Below are positions 34,101 to 42,099 of a DNA stretch of 64,000 nucleotides, one piece after another. The DNA is from Azoarcus sp. KH32C (GTDB lineage Bacteria > Pseudomonadota > Gammaproteobacteria > Burkholderiales > Rhodocyclaceae), in assembly GCF_000349945.1 (NCBI RefSeq), contig NC_020516.1, positions 3,720,001 through 3,784,000 of the forward strand. The letters are read 5' to 3'. Below the pieces are notes generated by a model, which worked only from the letters and a program-made list of their open reading frames with translations, was not told the origin of the DNA and did no database searches. The position numbers and the translations under genes are program-made. The number at the start of each line of letters is the position of its first letter. Position 1 is the first letter of the stretch.

Positions 34101-34698
34101 TCGCCCGCAGCGGCGAGCTGAGGGCGATGAACCCTAGAACGTTTGCGATCACAGTTGCCCAAAATTTGGCCCGGAAGGAGGCTTTGTTGGATTTGTGGCG
34201 CAAGACCTGTTGGGCTACGATCGCACCAGGCCAACCGGCAATAAGCCCCAACCCCAGCAAAGTGTCTTCACTGACGCGCCAGCGGTCGGCAGCGGCAGCT
34301 GATTTATCTACAGCGTATACGACGAAGCACACCACGCTCGCTCCGAGATAGAGTCCGGCGACCCAACCCGGAACCTTCCAGAGGAAAGCGGCGATGGTGA
34401 AGAGAACAAAAAACGCCGGAATGGCGAACAGGGTCGCTGTGCCCCACTGCGCCGGATTGTCATTTCGCCCTCTGACACTCGGGCGTTTGGGTCTGACAAC
34501 CTCGACACGCTTCGCGCGTTTTTTTCCATCTGGGGCCATTTCGACCTCAAATGTCACTCGCTGACCAACCTCAGGTCGCCCGGAGCGTGACGCAAAAGCT
34601 TTGATGTGAACAAAGATCTCTTGGCCTCCGTGCAGAGGCTCGATGAAGCCGAAGCCCCGGTCATCGTTCCACGTTTTCACAGCGCCTTCGATTCGCAT
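34087..34698 (-). CDS. Integron cassette 6: cold-shock domain fused to DUF1294 membrane domain
   Basis: A 203-residue protein. The first 65 residues are a cold-shock (S1-like) fold with GAVKTWNDDRGFGFIEP and EIFVHIKAF, the RNP1/RNP2 nucleic acid-binding motifs. After a basic linker come three or four hydrophobic helices with VVYAVDKSAA and DTLLGLGLIAGWPGAIVAQQ, which define DUF1294. The fusion is known and may join RNA binding to the membrane, but its function is not established. The stop codon lies in sequence shared with the intron remnant, so the last few residues could have been replaced. Cassette gene, read away from intI. Confidence 0.8.
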   Translation of the reverse strand: MRIEGAVKTWNDDRGFGFIEPLHGGQEIFVHIKAFASRSGRPEVGQRVTFEVEMAPDGKKRAKRVEVVRPKRPSVRGRNDNPAQWGTATLFAIPAFFVLFTIAAFLWKVPGWVAGLYLGASVVCFVVYAVDKSAAAADRWRVSEDTLLGLGLIAGWPGAIVAQQVLRHKSNKASFRAKFWATVIANVLGFIALSSPLRAMLLA

Positions 34699-34712
34699 GA
34701 TGATTGATTGAG

Positions 34713-34791
34713 TTCTAACGTAGAGCTAACCGGCAGCCAAAAGCGCAGCTTTTGGCTGTCCAGCGACCGAAGGGAGCGGGGTTGAGCGACT
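34713..34791. repeat. attC5, left part (interrupted by IS110-family element)
   Basis: TTCTAAC at the left is the complement of the GTTAGAA core. GCTAACC near it pairs with GGTTGAGC at the right, leaving one unpaired base, the extrahelical base of attC arms. The central palindrome is built on GCCAAAAGCGCAGCTTTTGGC. The other core, GTTAGGA, is found at 36362-36368 beyond the insertion element. Confidence 0.7.
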
Positions 34792-36355
34792 ACAAAGGGA
34801 CTTCCCACTTCCGCCCGCGGCATTGGCCGCCCGGCATCGAAGTGCCAAGATTGAATTGCTGAAGTTCAATCTGAGGTCGCGAAAGGGGAAGTCCAAATGA
34901 ATACTACGACGGTCGGTGTGGATCTGGCAAAGAACGTGTTCGTCACCTGCGTGGCGGACGGCGCGGGCCGGGTGATCGAGACGCGCGAGTTCAACCGGAG
35001 CGGATTCCTCGCGTGGTTGTCGACCTTGCCTCGTGGCACGCTCGTCGGCATGGAAGCCTGCGGCGGTGCGCATTGCTGGGGACGAACGATGCAGTCGCTG
35101 GGGCTCGAGCCGCGGCTGATGGCACCGGAATTCGTGCGCCCGTACCGCAAGCGCCAGGCGGTCAAGAACGACCGGGCGGATGCGGTGGCAATTGTCGCGG
35201 CACTGCTCGCGCCGGGAATGCGCTTCATCCCGGTGAAGACCGAGGCCCAGCAACAACGGCTCGCCTGGCACAGCTTGAGGCTCGGCTGGATCGAGGAGCG
35301 CACGGCGCTCTTGAACCGCATCCGTGGCCTGCTCGCCGAATTCGGGATGGTCGTCGACACCGGCGCGATGCGGCTGCGGCGTAAGCTTGCCGAGCATGAA
35401 TTCGACACCGCGCAGCCGGCGCCGATCCGCCAACTGATTCAAGGCGTGCGCGACCAACTCGACGCGCTCGATGCCCGTATTGCCGAGTGCGACCGGCAGA
35501 TTGCCACCCAACAAGCGGATGACGCCGCCGCCCGGCGGGTGCGCGATTTGCCCGGCGTGGGGCTCCTCACTGCGGATGCGGTGGTCGCCAGCGTCGGCGA
35601 CGCGACCATGTTCCACAACGGCCGTCAGTTCGCCGCGTGGCTCGGTCTCACGCCGAGCCAGTATTCCAGCGGCGGAAAGCCGAAACTCGGGCGCATCACC
35701 CGACGCGGCGACGATTACCTGCGAACGCTGCTCGTGCAGGGGGCGCGCAGCGTGCTCGCCGCCGCCCTGCGCAAGGCTCGCAACACCCGCGAAGCGCTCA
35801 CGCGACTGCAGCAATGGATCGTGACGCTGCACGCACGCGTCGGTTACCACAAGACGCTCGTCGCCATCGCCAACAAGCACGCTCGCCAGTTGTGGGCGGT
35901 GCTTGCCAAGGGCGAAACCTACAATCCCGAGGCGTGGCGTCAGCGGCCCGACTCGGCCACGGAACCGGCGCGCTGAAACCAACGTATCACCCGAAGGTGT
36001 TCGCATGACTGCACGCACGCGATAGACAAACAGGTCAGACCGACCGGCTGAGAGCCTGGCTAACCTGAGGGCCGACCACACGGGGTGTCGCGGCTGATCC
36101 CCGCGCCCCGGTCGCGCCGATGAACGATCGAGGCCAGCCGGTGCGGTTAATCGCAGGGCCCCGGCACGACCGTGCCGAACAAGGCCGATTAGGGAAAGGC
36201 AGTCTGCTCTGTCTTTGTCCATGGCGATGTCGGCAGTCGAAAAGGCCGGTCACGCGTATGCGTGATCGCGGAGGGCTGAAAATGAGTACGTGATCGACGT
36301 CAGGATCGGCCTGTGGCCGGTCTGCAAGGAACTGGGTTGACGGGAAGTCCCTTAG
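34792..36355 (+). mobile_element. IS110-family (IS1111-type) element C inserted in attC5
   Basis: About 1.56 kb. Subterminal inverted repeats AAGGGACTTCCC (34795-34806) and GGGAAGTCCCTT (36342-36353) are typical of the IS1111 subgroup, which unlike most of IS110 has such repeats near its ends. No target duplication is visible. The transposase occupies the first two thirds and 380 bp of non-coding sequence follow. The element lies between GAGCGACT and CCATGTTAGG, that is, inside an attC next to its core. Confidence 0.8.
34897..35976 (+). CDS. IS110-family transposase (element C)
   Basis: A 359-residue DEDD transposase. The N-terminal RuvC-like domain shows TVGVDLAKNVF (first aspartate), GMEACGGAHCWGR (glutamate) and KNDRADA (third acidic site). 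The C-terminal transposase_20 domain has LPGVGLLTADAVVASVG, FAAWLGLTPSQYSSGGK and the serine context. Intact and of normal length, so probably functional. It reads in the opposite direction to the cassette genes, like the two other IS110-type copies, as expected if insertion orientation is dictated by attC. Confidence 0.9.
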   Translation: MNTTTVGVDLAKNVFVTCVADGAGRVIETREFNRSGFLAWLSTLPRGTLVGMEACGGAHCWGRTMQSLGLEPRLMAPEFVRPYRKRQAVKNDRADAVAIVAALLAPGMRFIPVKTEAQQQRLAWHSLRLGWIEERTALLNRIRGLLAEFGMVVDTGAMRLRRKLAEHEFDTAQPAPIRQLIQGVRDQLDALDARIAECDRQIATQQADDAAARRVRDLPGVGLLTADAVVASVGDATMFHNGRQFAAWLGLTPSQYSSGGKPKLGRITRRGDDYLRTLLVQGARSVLAAALRKARNTREALTRLQQWIVTLHARVGYHKTLVAIANKHARQLWAVLAKGETYNPEAWRQRPDSATEPAR

Positions 36356-36362
36356 GGCCATG

Positions 36363-36962
36363 TTAGGACTTTGCGCGACGCTTCTGAAATTGCTCAAACT
36401 TGGCATTCAGTACGAAGACATACTCGCATATGGCGATACTGAAATCGAGGAGGTCTCGTGCGTCGTCTCGTGATACTTTTTCGGTCGTTGCATGGGCACC
36501 CAAGTTTCGATTCTCGCGAAGGGCCTCGCCCCATCCGAAAATTCGATCATCGATTACTCCGTCTTCGCGGAGCTTCTTGAGACCAGCAGCAAGATTCTTT
36601 GTTTTTGGATCGTGATGCTTGCAGACCCCTTCGATAGAACGTCCGCACATAACAGCACAAGCGCTGTATGCCTTGGCTTTGAAACAAATCTTCGCTTCGA
36701 CGAGCGAATTGCGAGCAATTTCAGGAATGTCCCAATCAATCGCTGTGTCGGGTGCTGGCCACAGTCGAGACGCAGGTTCCCACTCCCAATCATCCTCTCC
36801 TGTTTGGATTAGCTCGGTAATGCCAAGCAATGGGCTATGACAAACCTTACATTCAAGTAGGACGTACTTGGTCGGGATGTGTGTGTTTTCAATGTCGATG
36901 TCGACTGCCCCTCTTTCGTCGCAGTCGACCTTGGATTCCCAGTGCGGGCATTCAGTAATCAT
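36363..36962 (-). CDS. Integron cassette 5: DUF4145 domain protein
   Basis: A 199-residue protein. An N-terminal zinc-type region has CPHWESKVDC and LLECKVCHSPLLG, followed by a helical DUF4145 core with EIARNSLVEAKICFKAKAYSACAVMCGRSIE and RNLGAHATTEKVSRDDA. DUF4145 often occurs alone or fused to restriction or helicase proteins and is suspected to act in defence, but no activity is established. Its stop codon TAA overlaps the GTTAGGA attC core, as is common for cassette genes. GC is about 50%, well below the chromosome. Confidence 0.78.
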   Translation of the reverse strand: MITECPHWESKVDCDERGAVDIDIENTHIPTKYVLLECKVCHSPLLGITELIQTGEDDWEWEPASRLWPAPDTAIDWDIPEIARNSLVEAKICFKAKAYSACAVMCGRSIEGVCKHHDPKTKNLAAGLKKLREDGVIDDRIFGWGEALRENRNLGAHATTEKVSRDDARDLLDFSIAICEYVFVLNAKFEQFQKRRAKS

Positions 36963-36977
36963 GACTATCTTCGGAAG

Positions 36978-37049
36978 ACCTAACGTGGAAGTGAGGGGCA
37001 GCCGGAGCGCGTAGCGCGGAGGGAACCAAAAGCGTAGCTTTTGGCTGTC
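36978..37049. repeat. attC4, left part (interrupted by IS3 and IS110 elements)
   Basis: ACCTAAC is the complement of a GTTAGGT core. GTGAGGGGC next to it pairs with GCCCCTCGAC, found beyond the IS3 element at 38364-38372, with one unpaired base. The centre has AGCCAAAAGCTACGCTTTTGG-like palindromes on the lower strand. The opposite core GTTAGAG is at 39822-39828, after the second insertion. Confidence 0.68.
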
Positions 37050-37088
37050 TGAATCGCCCCGGGTTTCGCGGAGGCCGTTTTGTTTGAG

Positions 37089-37991
37089 TCAGGCGGCGAC
37101 CGCCTGCTCGCTGAGGTTGCGGTAGTAGTTTGCCTCGGCTTCGGCGGGAGGAATGTACCCGATCGGCTCAAGCAAGCGGTGATGGTTGAACCATGAGACC
37201 CATTCGAGGGTGGCCAACTCGACCGCTTCAACGCTCTTCCAAGGCCCTCGCCGGTGGATGACTTCGGCCTTGTACAGGCCGTTGATGGTTTCGGCCAGGG
37301 CATTGTCGTAGCTATCACCACGGCTGCCGACCGACGGCTCGATGCCCGCTTCTGCCAAACGTTCGCTGTATCGGATCGAGACGTACTGGGAACCGCGATC
37401 GCTGTGATGGACCAAGGCATTACGTTCAGGCTGACGAGCCCACAGGGCCTGCTCCAGGGCGTCGAGGACGAACTCGGTCTGCATGGATCGACTGACGCGC
37501 CAACCCACGATGTAGCGGGCGAAGACGTCGACCACAAAGGCGACGTACACGAACCCCTGCCAGGTCGAGACATACGTAAAGTCGGACACCCACAATTGGT
37601 TTGGGCGCTGGGCGACGAACTGGCGATTGACGCGATCGAGCGGACACGGCGCAATCGAATCCGGGCGGGTGGTCCGCAGCGCCTTTCCGCGCATTGCACC
37701 GCGCAAACCCTGGGCACGCATCAGCCGTTCAACCGTGCAGCGGGCGACCTCGACGCCTTCCCGCTGCAACTGCCGCCATACCTTGCGCGCTCCATACACC
37801 TGCAGATTTGCCTCCCAGATCCGCTCGATGTGCCCCTCCAGCACCTCGTCGCGACGGGCTCGCAGACAGCGCAAGGCGGGATCACGCCGACGGGCTACCG
37901 CGCGACGATAGGCCGACGGGGCAACCTGCAGCACCCTGCAGATCGGCTCGACCCCGAAGCGCTCGCGGTGCGTGTCGATGAAACTGTTCAT
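37089..37991 (-). CDS. IS3-family transposase OrfB (DDE domain)
   Basis: A 300-residue protein with the HTH_21 region (YGARKVWRQLQREG) and a retroviral-type integrase core. The acidic residues lie in LWVSDFTYV, VHHSDRGSQY and NALAETINGLYK, the D-D-E set. Its ATG overlaps the OrfA stop (TGATG), so it may be made by reinitiation, or fused to OrfA by frameshifting as in most IS3 elements. No slippery A-run is obvious at the overlap. The sequence looks intact. Confidence 0.88.
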   Translation of the reverse strand: MNSFIDTHRERFGVEPICRVLQVAPSAYRRAVARRRDPALRCLRARRDEVLEGHIERIWEANLQVYGARKVWRQLQREGVEVARCTVERLMRAQGLRGAMRGKALRTTRPDSIAPCPLDRVNRQFVAQRPNQLWVSDFTYVSTWQGFVYVAFVVDVFARYIVGWRVSRSMQTEFVLDALEQALWARQPERNALVHHSDRGSQYVSIRYSERLAEAGIEPSVGSRGDSYDNALAETINGLYKAEVIHRRGPWKSVEAVELATLEWVSWFNHHRLLEPIGYIPPAEAEANYYRNLSEQAVAA

Positions 37992-38311
37992 CACTTGTTG
38001 CGGCGGTCGAGCTCCGCCTGCGCGAAATACGCGCTGGCAAGGCGCAGAATCTCGTTGGCCTTCTTCAGCTCGCGGACCTCGCGCTCGAGCTCCTTGATGC
38101 GGGCCGCCTCTGCAGTGCTGACCCCATCACGCTGCCCGGTGTCCCGCTCGTACCGGCGCACCCAGTTCGACAGCGTCTGCGCGCTGCAACCGATCTTGGC
38201 CGCGATCGATTCGATCGCCGCCCACTGTGATCCATGCTGGTCGCGCTGCTCGAACACCATGCGCACGGCCCGCTCGCGCACTTCGGGGGAGAACTTCGTC
38301 GTCTTCTTCAT
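37991..38311 (-). CDS. IS3-family OrfA (helix-turn-helix protein)
   Basis: A 106-residue protein with a helix-turn-helix (FSPEVRERAVRMVFEQR and KIGCSAQTLSNWVRRYER) and a C-terminal leucine-zipper-like coiled coil (IKELEREVRELKKANEIL). It binds the element ends and multimerises with OrfAB. It overlaps OrfB at TGATG. Confidence 0.88.
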   Translation of the reverse strand: MKKTTKFSPEVRERAVRMVFEQRDQHGSQWAAIESIAAKIGCSAQTLSNWVRRYERDTGQRDGVSTAEAARIKELEREVRELKKANEILRLASAYFAQAELDRRNK

Positions 38312-38373
38312 GGCTCCATCTTCTCAAGAGTTGGAGCCTCCGCGAAACCCGGGGCGATTCAGGCCCCTCGACT

Positions 38374-39815
38374 GATGGGATGGACTCCCCCGTCTTTTCG
38401 GCGCCGAATAAGCGCCACCGGTGCTCATGGGGATGGGGATCGGTCTTCGACGAAAGGAGTCCGAAATGCATGCTACTACCGTTGCCGTTGATCTAGCCAA
38501 GAGTGTATTCCAGATTGCCGTTGCCGATGACAACTGGAAGGTCGTCGAGCAGCATCGCCTGACCCGGTCGCAATTCGAACGCTGGTTCGGCAACCGCGAG
38601 GTCGCGCTCGTGATCATGGAAGCGTGCGGTTCGGCCCACCACTGGGGCCGCAGGCTCCGCGAGCGGGGCATCGAGGTCAAGCTGTTGCCCGCCGCCTATA
38701 TCCGGGCCTATGTGAAACGCAACAAGACGGACCGGGCCGATGCCTGCGCACTGCTCGAAGCCGCACGCTGCGCCGATATCGTGCCGGTGCGCGTGAAGTC
38801 GGTCGAGCAGCAAGCCCTGCAGGGCCTGCACCGCATCCGCTCGCTGTGGATGACCACTCGCACCTCGCGCATCAATGCGCTGCGCGGCTTCTGCCGCGAA
38901 TTCGGCGAGGAGATTCCGCAAGGCGCCCGCACCGGGGTGGAGGCGATCAGCCGCGTGCTGGCCGATCCGCATTCGCCGGTGCCGTCGCTGATTCGCGAAA
39001 CCATGCGCCTGCTCGTCGAGGAGATCCGCCTGCTTGAACAGCGCATCGCACAACTCGAACGGGAACTCACCGAAGTCGCGCGGCACAGCCCCGCGTGCAC
39101 ACACTTGATGTCGGTGCCCGGCATCGGACTGCTCACCGCCACGGCGATGGTGGCCGCCACCGGCGGGAACGTTACGCACTTCAAGGATGCCCGGCATTTC
39201 GCGAGCTGGTTCGGCATCACGCCCAAGGAATACTCGTCCGGCAACAACCGAAAGCTCGGTCGCATCTCCAAGCGCGGGGACCGCTACCTGCGCATGCTGC
39301 TCACGCATGGCGCCAGGGCCGTCCTGCGCGCTGCGGCCTTGGCGCGCAGCGCCGGTCGCAACCTGGATGGCCTACGCCTCTGGGCAACCGAGATTCAAGC
39401 GCGCGCCAACCACAACAAGGCCGCCTGTGCGCTCGCCAACAAGCTCGCCCGCCTCTGCTTCGCCGTGCTGCGCGATCACGCCCCGTATGGCAATCCGCAG
39501 CCATGTCCAATGAAGAAACTCGAACGCACCGCTTTTGCTATCGCCGCCTGACCGCCTTATCGCTTCACCTCTCACCCTTGCGCCGAGACTGATCGCTCAT
39601 CATGGCAAACCGGGTCACACCCACGCGAATTGACGCCGATAACTCTGCCGGCTCTCCCGTAGCCGCTTGCAACGATTGGCGCATCGCGGGCAGATTCCAT
39701 GTCGGCACGGGCCACAACGAGCCCACTCAAGATGCCGGATATACGACTGCAGGTGATGTCCCCGAACACGCCAACCTATCGGTCAGTTTCCTTGCTTTCC
39801 GGGGGAGTCCATATA
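38374..39815 (+). mobile_element. IS110-family (IS1111-type) element A inserted in attC4
   Basis: About 1.44 kb, with subterminal inverted repeats ATGGACTCCCCC (38380-38391) and GGGGGAGTCCAT (39801-39812). It is identical to element B (40638-42079) except for one base at 39453. The left flank is CCCCTCGACT and the right flank TGCAGGGTTAGAG, so it sits next to the attC4 core. About 260 bp after the transposase are non-coding; small frames there are not genes. Confidence 0.85.
38466..39551 (+). CDS. IS110-family transposase (element A)
   Basis: A 361-residue DEDD transposase with TVAVDLAKSVFQIAV, IMEACGSAHHWGRR and KTDRADACALLEA in the RuvC-like domain, and VPGIGLLTATAMVAATGG plus FGITPKEYSSGNNRKLGR in the C-terminal domain. 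GGAG lies just before the chosen ATG, so I reject a start 45 bases further upstream. It is only distantly related to the transposase of element C, meaning two different elements use the same target. Confidence 0.9.
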   Translation: MHATTVAVDLAKSVFQIAVADDNWKVVEQHRLTRSQFERWFGNREVALVIMEACGSAHHWGRRLRERGIEVKLLPAAYIRAYVKRNKTDRADACALLEAARCADIVPVRVKSVEQQALQGLHRIRSLWMTTRTSRINALRGFCREFGEEIPQGARTGVEAISRVLADPHSPVPSLIRETMRLLVEEIRLLEQRIAQLERELTEVARHSPACTHLMSVPGIGLLTATAMVAATGGNVTHFKDARHFASWFGITPKEYSSGNNRKLGRISKRGDRYLRMLLTHGARAVLRAAALARSAGRNLDGLRLWATEIQARANHNKAACALANKLARLCFAVLRDHAPYGNPQPCPMKKLERTAFAIAA

Positions 39816-39850
39816 TGCAGGGTTAGAGCTACGGACGCAAAAGTGGGGAT

Positions 39851-40129
39851 TCATACGGCGCCCCCGAAGTAGGATGACAAGTTGAACGCAAGACTAAAAA
39901 GCCCAGAGGCAACGCACAGTAAAGCCCCGACCAGCAGAAGCGCTGCAAAGAACCCTGGGCCGCCACTGCCGGCAATTGCGTTAAGTAGCATTTCAATAGA
40001 CAACGCGGCTCGTGGATTTGCGCGAAATACTTTTTTATATTCGCTGATAAGAGAAAGCGCTGTAAAGGCGAGCCCGCCTGCTAGCAAGAACGAAACGAAT
40101 GGACCTTCGAGTAGCGACCAGATGGCCAT
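39851..40129 (-). CDS. Integron cassette 4: small membrane protein
   Basis: A 92-residue protein with two or three hydrophobic helices (about residues 11-30, 58-78) and a charged loop EYKKVFRANPRAALS. No family recognised. Its ATG lies nine bases from the attC3 core and its stop 22 bases from the attC4 core, the normal tight packing of a cassette. GC is lower than the chromosome. Function unknown. Confidence 0.62.
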   Translation of the reverse strand: MAIWSLLEGPFVSFLLAGGLAFTALSLISEYKKVFRANPRAALSIEMLLNAIAGSGGPGFFAALLLVGALLCVASGLFSLAFNLSSYFGGAV

Positions 40130-40138
40130 TTGTTGTAG

Positions 40139-40225
40139 CTCTAACGTGAAGGTGAGGGGCGACGGGCCGGCCCCGCCGGCACGGCGCCCCAGCGGCGAAG
40201 CCGCGCCGCGACCGAAGGGTTAAAG
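40139..40225. repeat. attC3 (shortened)
   Basis: CTCTAAC (complement of GTTAGAG) at the left and GTTAAAG at the right, overlapping the stop of the cassette 3 gene. Compared with attC2 and attC5, the sequence jumps from ACCGAAGGG straight to TTAAAGC, so the usual second inner box is missing. It may recombine poorly. Confidence 0.6.
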
Positions 40226-40531
40226 CGCTTCACGGTGGTAATGCCTTTCGGTTAGATTGAAATGCAGGCCACGCGGCGATTTAAACCCGCAGCACCCGCA
40301 AGTGGCGCACCCTTCAGGGAAGGATAATGGGCTGCCGCAGTTTGGACAGCCATAGGTGAAAGCCGGTAGGCGTTCTTCACAAATCGCTACAGGGCGCGCC
40401 GAGGCAAGACCGCTTTCGATTAGACCTGTGACGTGCTTAGAAAACCCGCAATCGCCTGGCTCGCAGAACAACTCACCGTCGCGGAATTCAAGCGGGGACC
40501 GGCAAAACGGACAAAGTAGTGTTTTGTTCAT
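40220..40531 (-). CDS. Integron cassette 3: zinc-ribbon protein
   Basis: A protein of about 103 residues with several cysteine pairs: LLCPFCRSPLEF, LFCEPGDCGF, YGCPNCGSPL and CATCGCCGF, suggesting two zinc ribbons. No enzyme domain is seen. I prefer the ATG at 40531 because MNKTLLCPFC is a natural beginning; an in-frame ATG at 40558, nearer the cassette border, is possible. The stop TAA overlaps the GTTAAAG core of attC3. Function unknown; nucleic acid or protein binding is likely. Confidence 0.65.
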   Translation of the reverse strand: MNKTLLCPFCRSPLEFRDGELFCEPGDCGFSKHVTGLIESGLASARPVAICEERLPAFTYGCPNCGSPLSFPEGCATCGCCGFKSPRGLHFNLTERHYHREAL

Positions 40532-40562
40532 GACGAGGCGATTGATTGTGGGCCACATAGCG

Positions 40563-40637
40563 CTCTAACGTAGAGGTGACCGGCGCTGCGCGGCTTTATC
40601 GCGCAGCGTCCAGCGACCGAAGGGAGCGAGGTCGACT
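40563..40637. repeat. attC2, left part (interrupted by IS110-family element)
   Basis: CTCTAAC at the left is the complement of GTTAGAG. GTGACC pairs with GGTCGAC, leaving one extrahelical base. The centre is GCGCTGCGCGG...CGCGCAGCG. The opposite core GTTAGAA is at 42086-42092 after the insertion. Confidence 0.7.
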
Positions 40638-42079
40638 GATGGGATGGACTCCCCCGTCTTTTCGGCGCCGAATAAGCGCCACCGGTGCTCATGGGGATGG
40701 GGATCGGTCTTCGACGAAAGGAGTCCGAAATGCATGCTACTACCGTTGCCGTTGATCTAGCCAAGAGTGTATTCCAGATTGCCGTTGCCGATGACAACTG
40801 GAAGGTCGTCGAGCAGCATCGCCTGACCCGGTCGCAATTCGAACGCTGGTTCGGCAACCGCGAGGTCGCGCTCGTGATCATGGAAGCGTGCGGTTCGGCC
40901 CACCACTGGGGCCGCAGGCTCCGCGAGCGGGGCATCGAGGTCAAGCTGTTGCCCGCCGCCTATATCCGGGCCTATGTGAAACGCAACAAGACGGACCGGG
41001 CCGATGCCTGCGCACTGCTCGAAGCCGCACGCTGCGCCGATATCGTGCCGGTGCGCGTGAAGTCGGTCGAGCAGCAAGCCCTGCAGGGCCTGCACCGCAT
41101 CCGCTCGCTGTGGATGACCACTCGCACCTCGCGCATCAATGCGCTGCGCGGCTTCTGCCGCGAATTCGGCGAGGAGATTCCGCAAGGCGCCCGCACCGGG
41201 GTGGAGGCGATCAGCCGCGTGCTGGCCGATCCGCATTCGCCGGTGCCGTCGCTGATTCGCGAAACCATGCGCCTGCTCGTCGAGGAGATCCGCCTGCTTG
41301 AACAGCGCATCGCACAACTCGAACGGGAACTCACCGAAGTCGCGCGGCACAGCCCCGCGTGCACACACTTGATGTCGGTGCCCGGCATCGGACTGCTCAC
41401 CGCCACGGCGATGGTGGCCGCCACCGGCGGGAACGTTACGCACTTCAAGGATGCCCGGCATTTCGCGAGCTGGTTCGGCATCACGCCCAAGGAATACTCG
41501 TCCGGCAACAACCGAAAGCTCGGTCGCATCTCCAAGCGCGGGGACCGCTACCTGCGCATGCTGCTCACGCATGGCGCCAGGGCCGTCCTGCGCGCTGCGG
41601 CCTTGGCGCGCAGCGCCGGTCGCAACCTGGATGGCCTACGCCTCTGGGCAACCGAGATTCAAGCGCGCGCCAACCACAACAAGGCCGCCTGTGCGCTCGC
41701 CAACAAGCTCGCCCGCATCTGCTTCGCCGTGCTGCGCGATCACGCCCCGTATGGCAATCCGCAGCCATGTCCAATGAAGAAACTCGAACGCACCGCTTTT
41801 GCTATCGCCGCCTGACCGCCTTATCGCTTCACCTCTCACCCTTGCGCCGAGACTGATCGCTCATCATGGCAAACCGGGTCACACCCACGCGAATTGACGC
41901 CGATAACTCTGCCGGCTCTCCCGTAGCCGCTTGCAACGATTGGCGCATCGCGGGCAGATTCCATGTCGGCACGGGCCACAACGAGCCCACTCAAGATGCC
42001 GGATATACGACTGCAGGTGATGTCCCCGAACACGCCAACCTATCGGTCAGTTTCCTTGCTTTCCGGGGGAGTCCATATA
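40638..42079 (+). mobile_element. IS110-family (IS1111-type) element B inserted in attC2
   Basis: A copy of element A, differing by a single base in 1448 aligned bases. Inverted repeats lie at 40644-40655 and 42065-42076. Left flank GAGGTCGACT, right flank CGCCATGTTAGAA, that is, the attC core. It has the same orientation as A, so A and B are direct repeats bracketing cassettes 4 and 3. Confidence 0.87.
40730..41815 (+). CDS. IS110-family transposase (element B)
   Basis: A 361-residue DEDD transposase identical to that of element A except Leu to Ile within KLARxCFAVL near residue 330. All acidic motifs are intact, so it is probably active. The near identity of A and B means that one copied from the other recently or that they exchange sequence. 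Confidence 0.9.
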   Translation: MHATTVAVDLAKSVFQIAVADDNWKVVEQHRLTRSQFERWFGNREVALVIMEACGSAHHWGRRLRERGIEVKLLPAAYIRAYVKRNKTDRADACALLEAARCADIVPVRVKSVEQQALQGLHRIRSLWMTTRTSRINALRGFCREFGEEIPQGARTGVEAISRVLADPHSPVPSLIRETMRLLVEEIRLLEQRIAQLERELTEVARHSPACTHLMSVPGIGLLTATAMVAATGGNVTHFKDARHFASWFGITPKEYSSGNNRKLGRISKRGDRYLRMLLTHGARAVLRAAALARSAGRNLDGLRLWATEIQARANHNKAACALANKLARICFAVLRDHAPYGNPQPCPMKKLERTAFAIAA

Positions 42080-42099
42080 CGCCATGTTAGAAGGCAATT

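Larger units (their letters stand above)
37050..38361 (-). mobile_element. IS3-family element (IS51-like) inside attC4
   Basis: A 1312-bp element bounded by perfect 26-bp inverted repeats at 37050-37075 and 38336-38361, beginning TGAATCGCCCCGGG. Two overlapping leftward reading frames encode OrfA and OrfB. No clear 3-4 bp target duplication flanks it. The two flanks join into one attC arm pair, so the element landed within an attC site, though IS3 elements are not known to prefer it. Confidence 0.88.

Noticed and set aside
39602..39826. Short frames in the 3' parts of the IS110 elements (also at 41866-42090)
   Set aside because: They lie in the non-coding end of the element, are identical in both copies because the element is duplicated, and resemble no protein.
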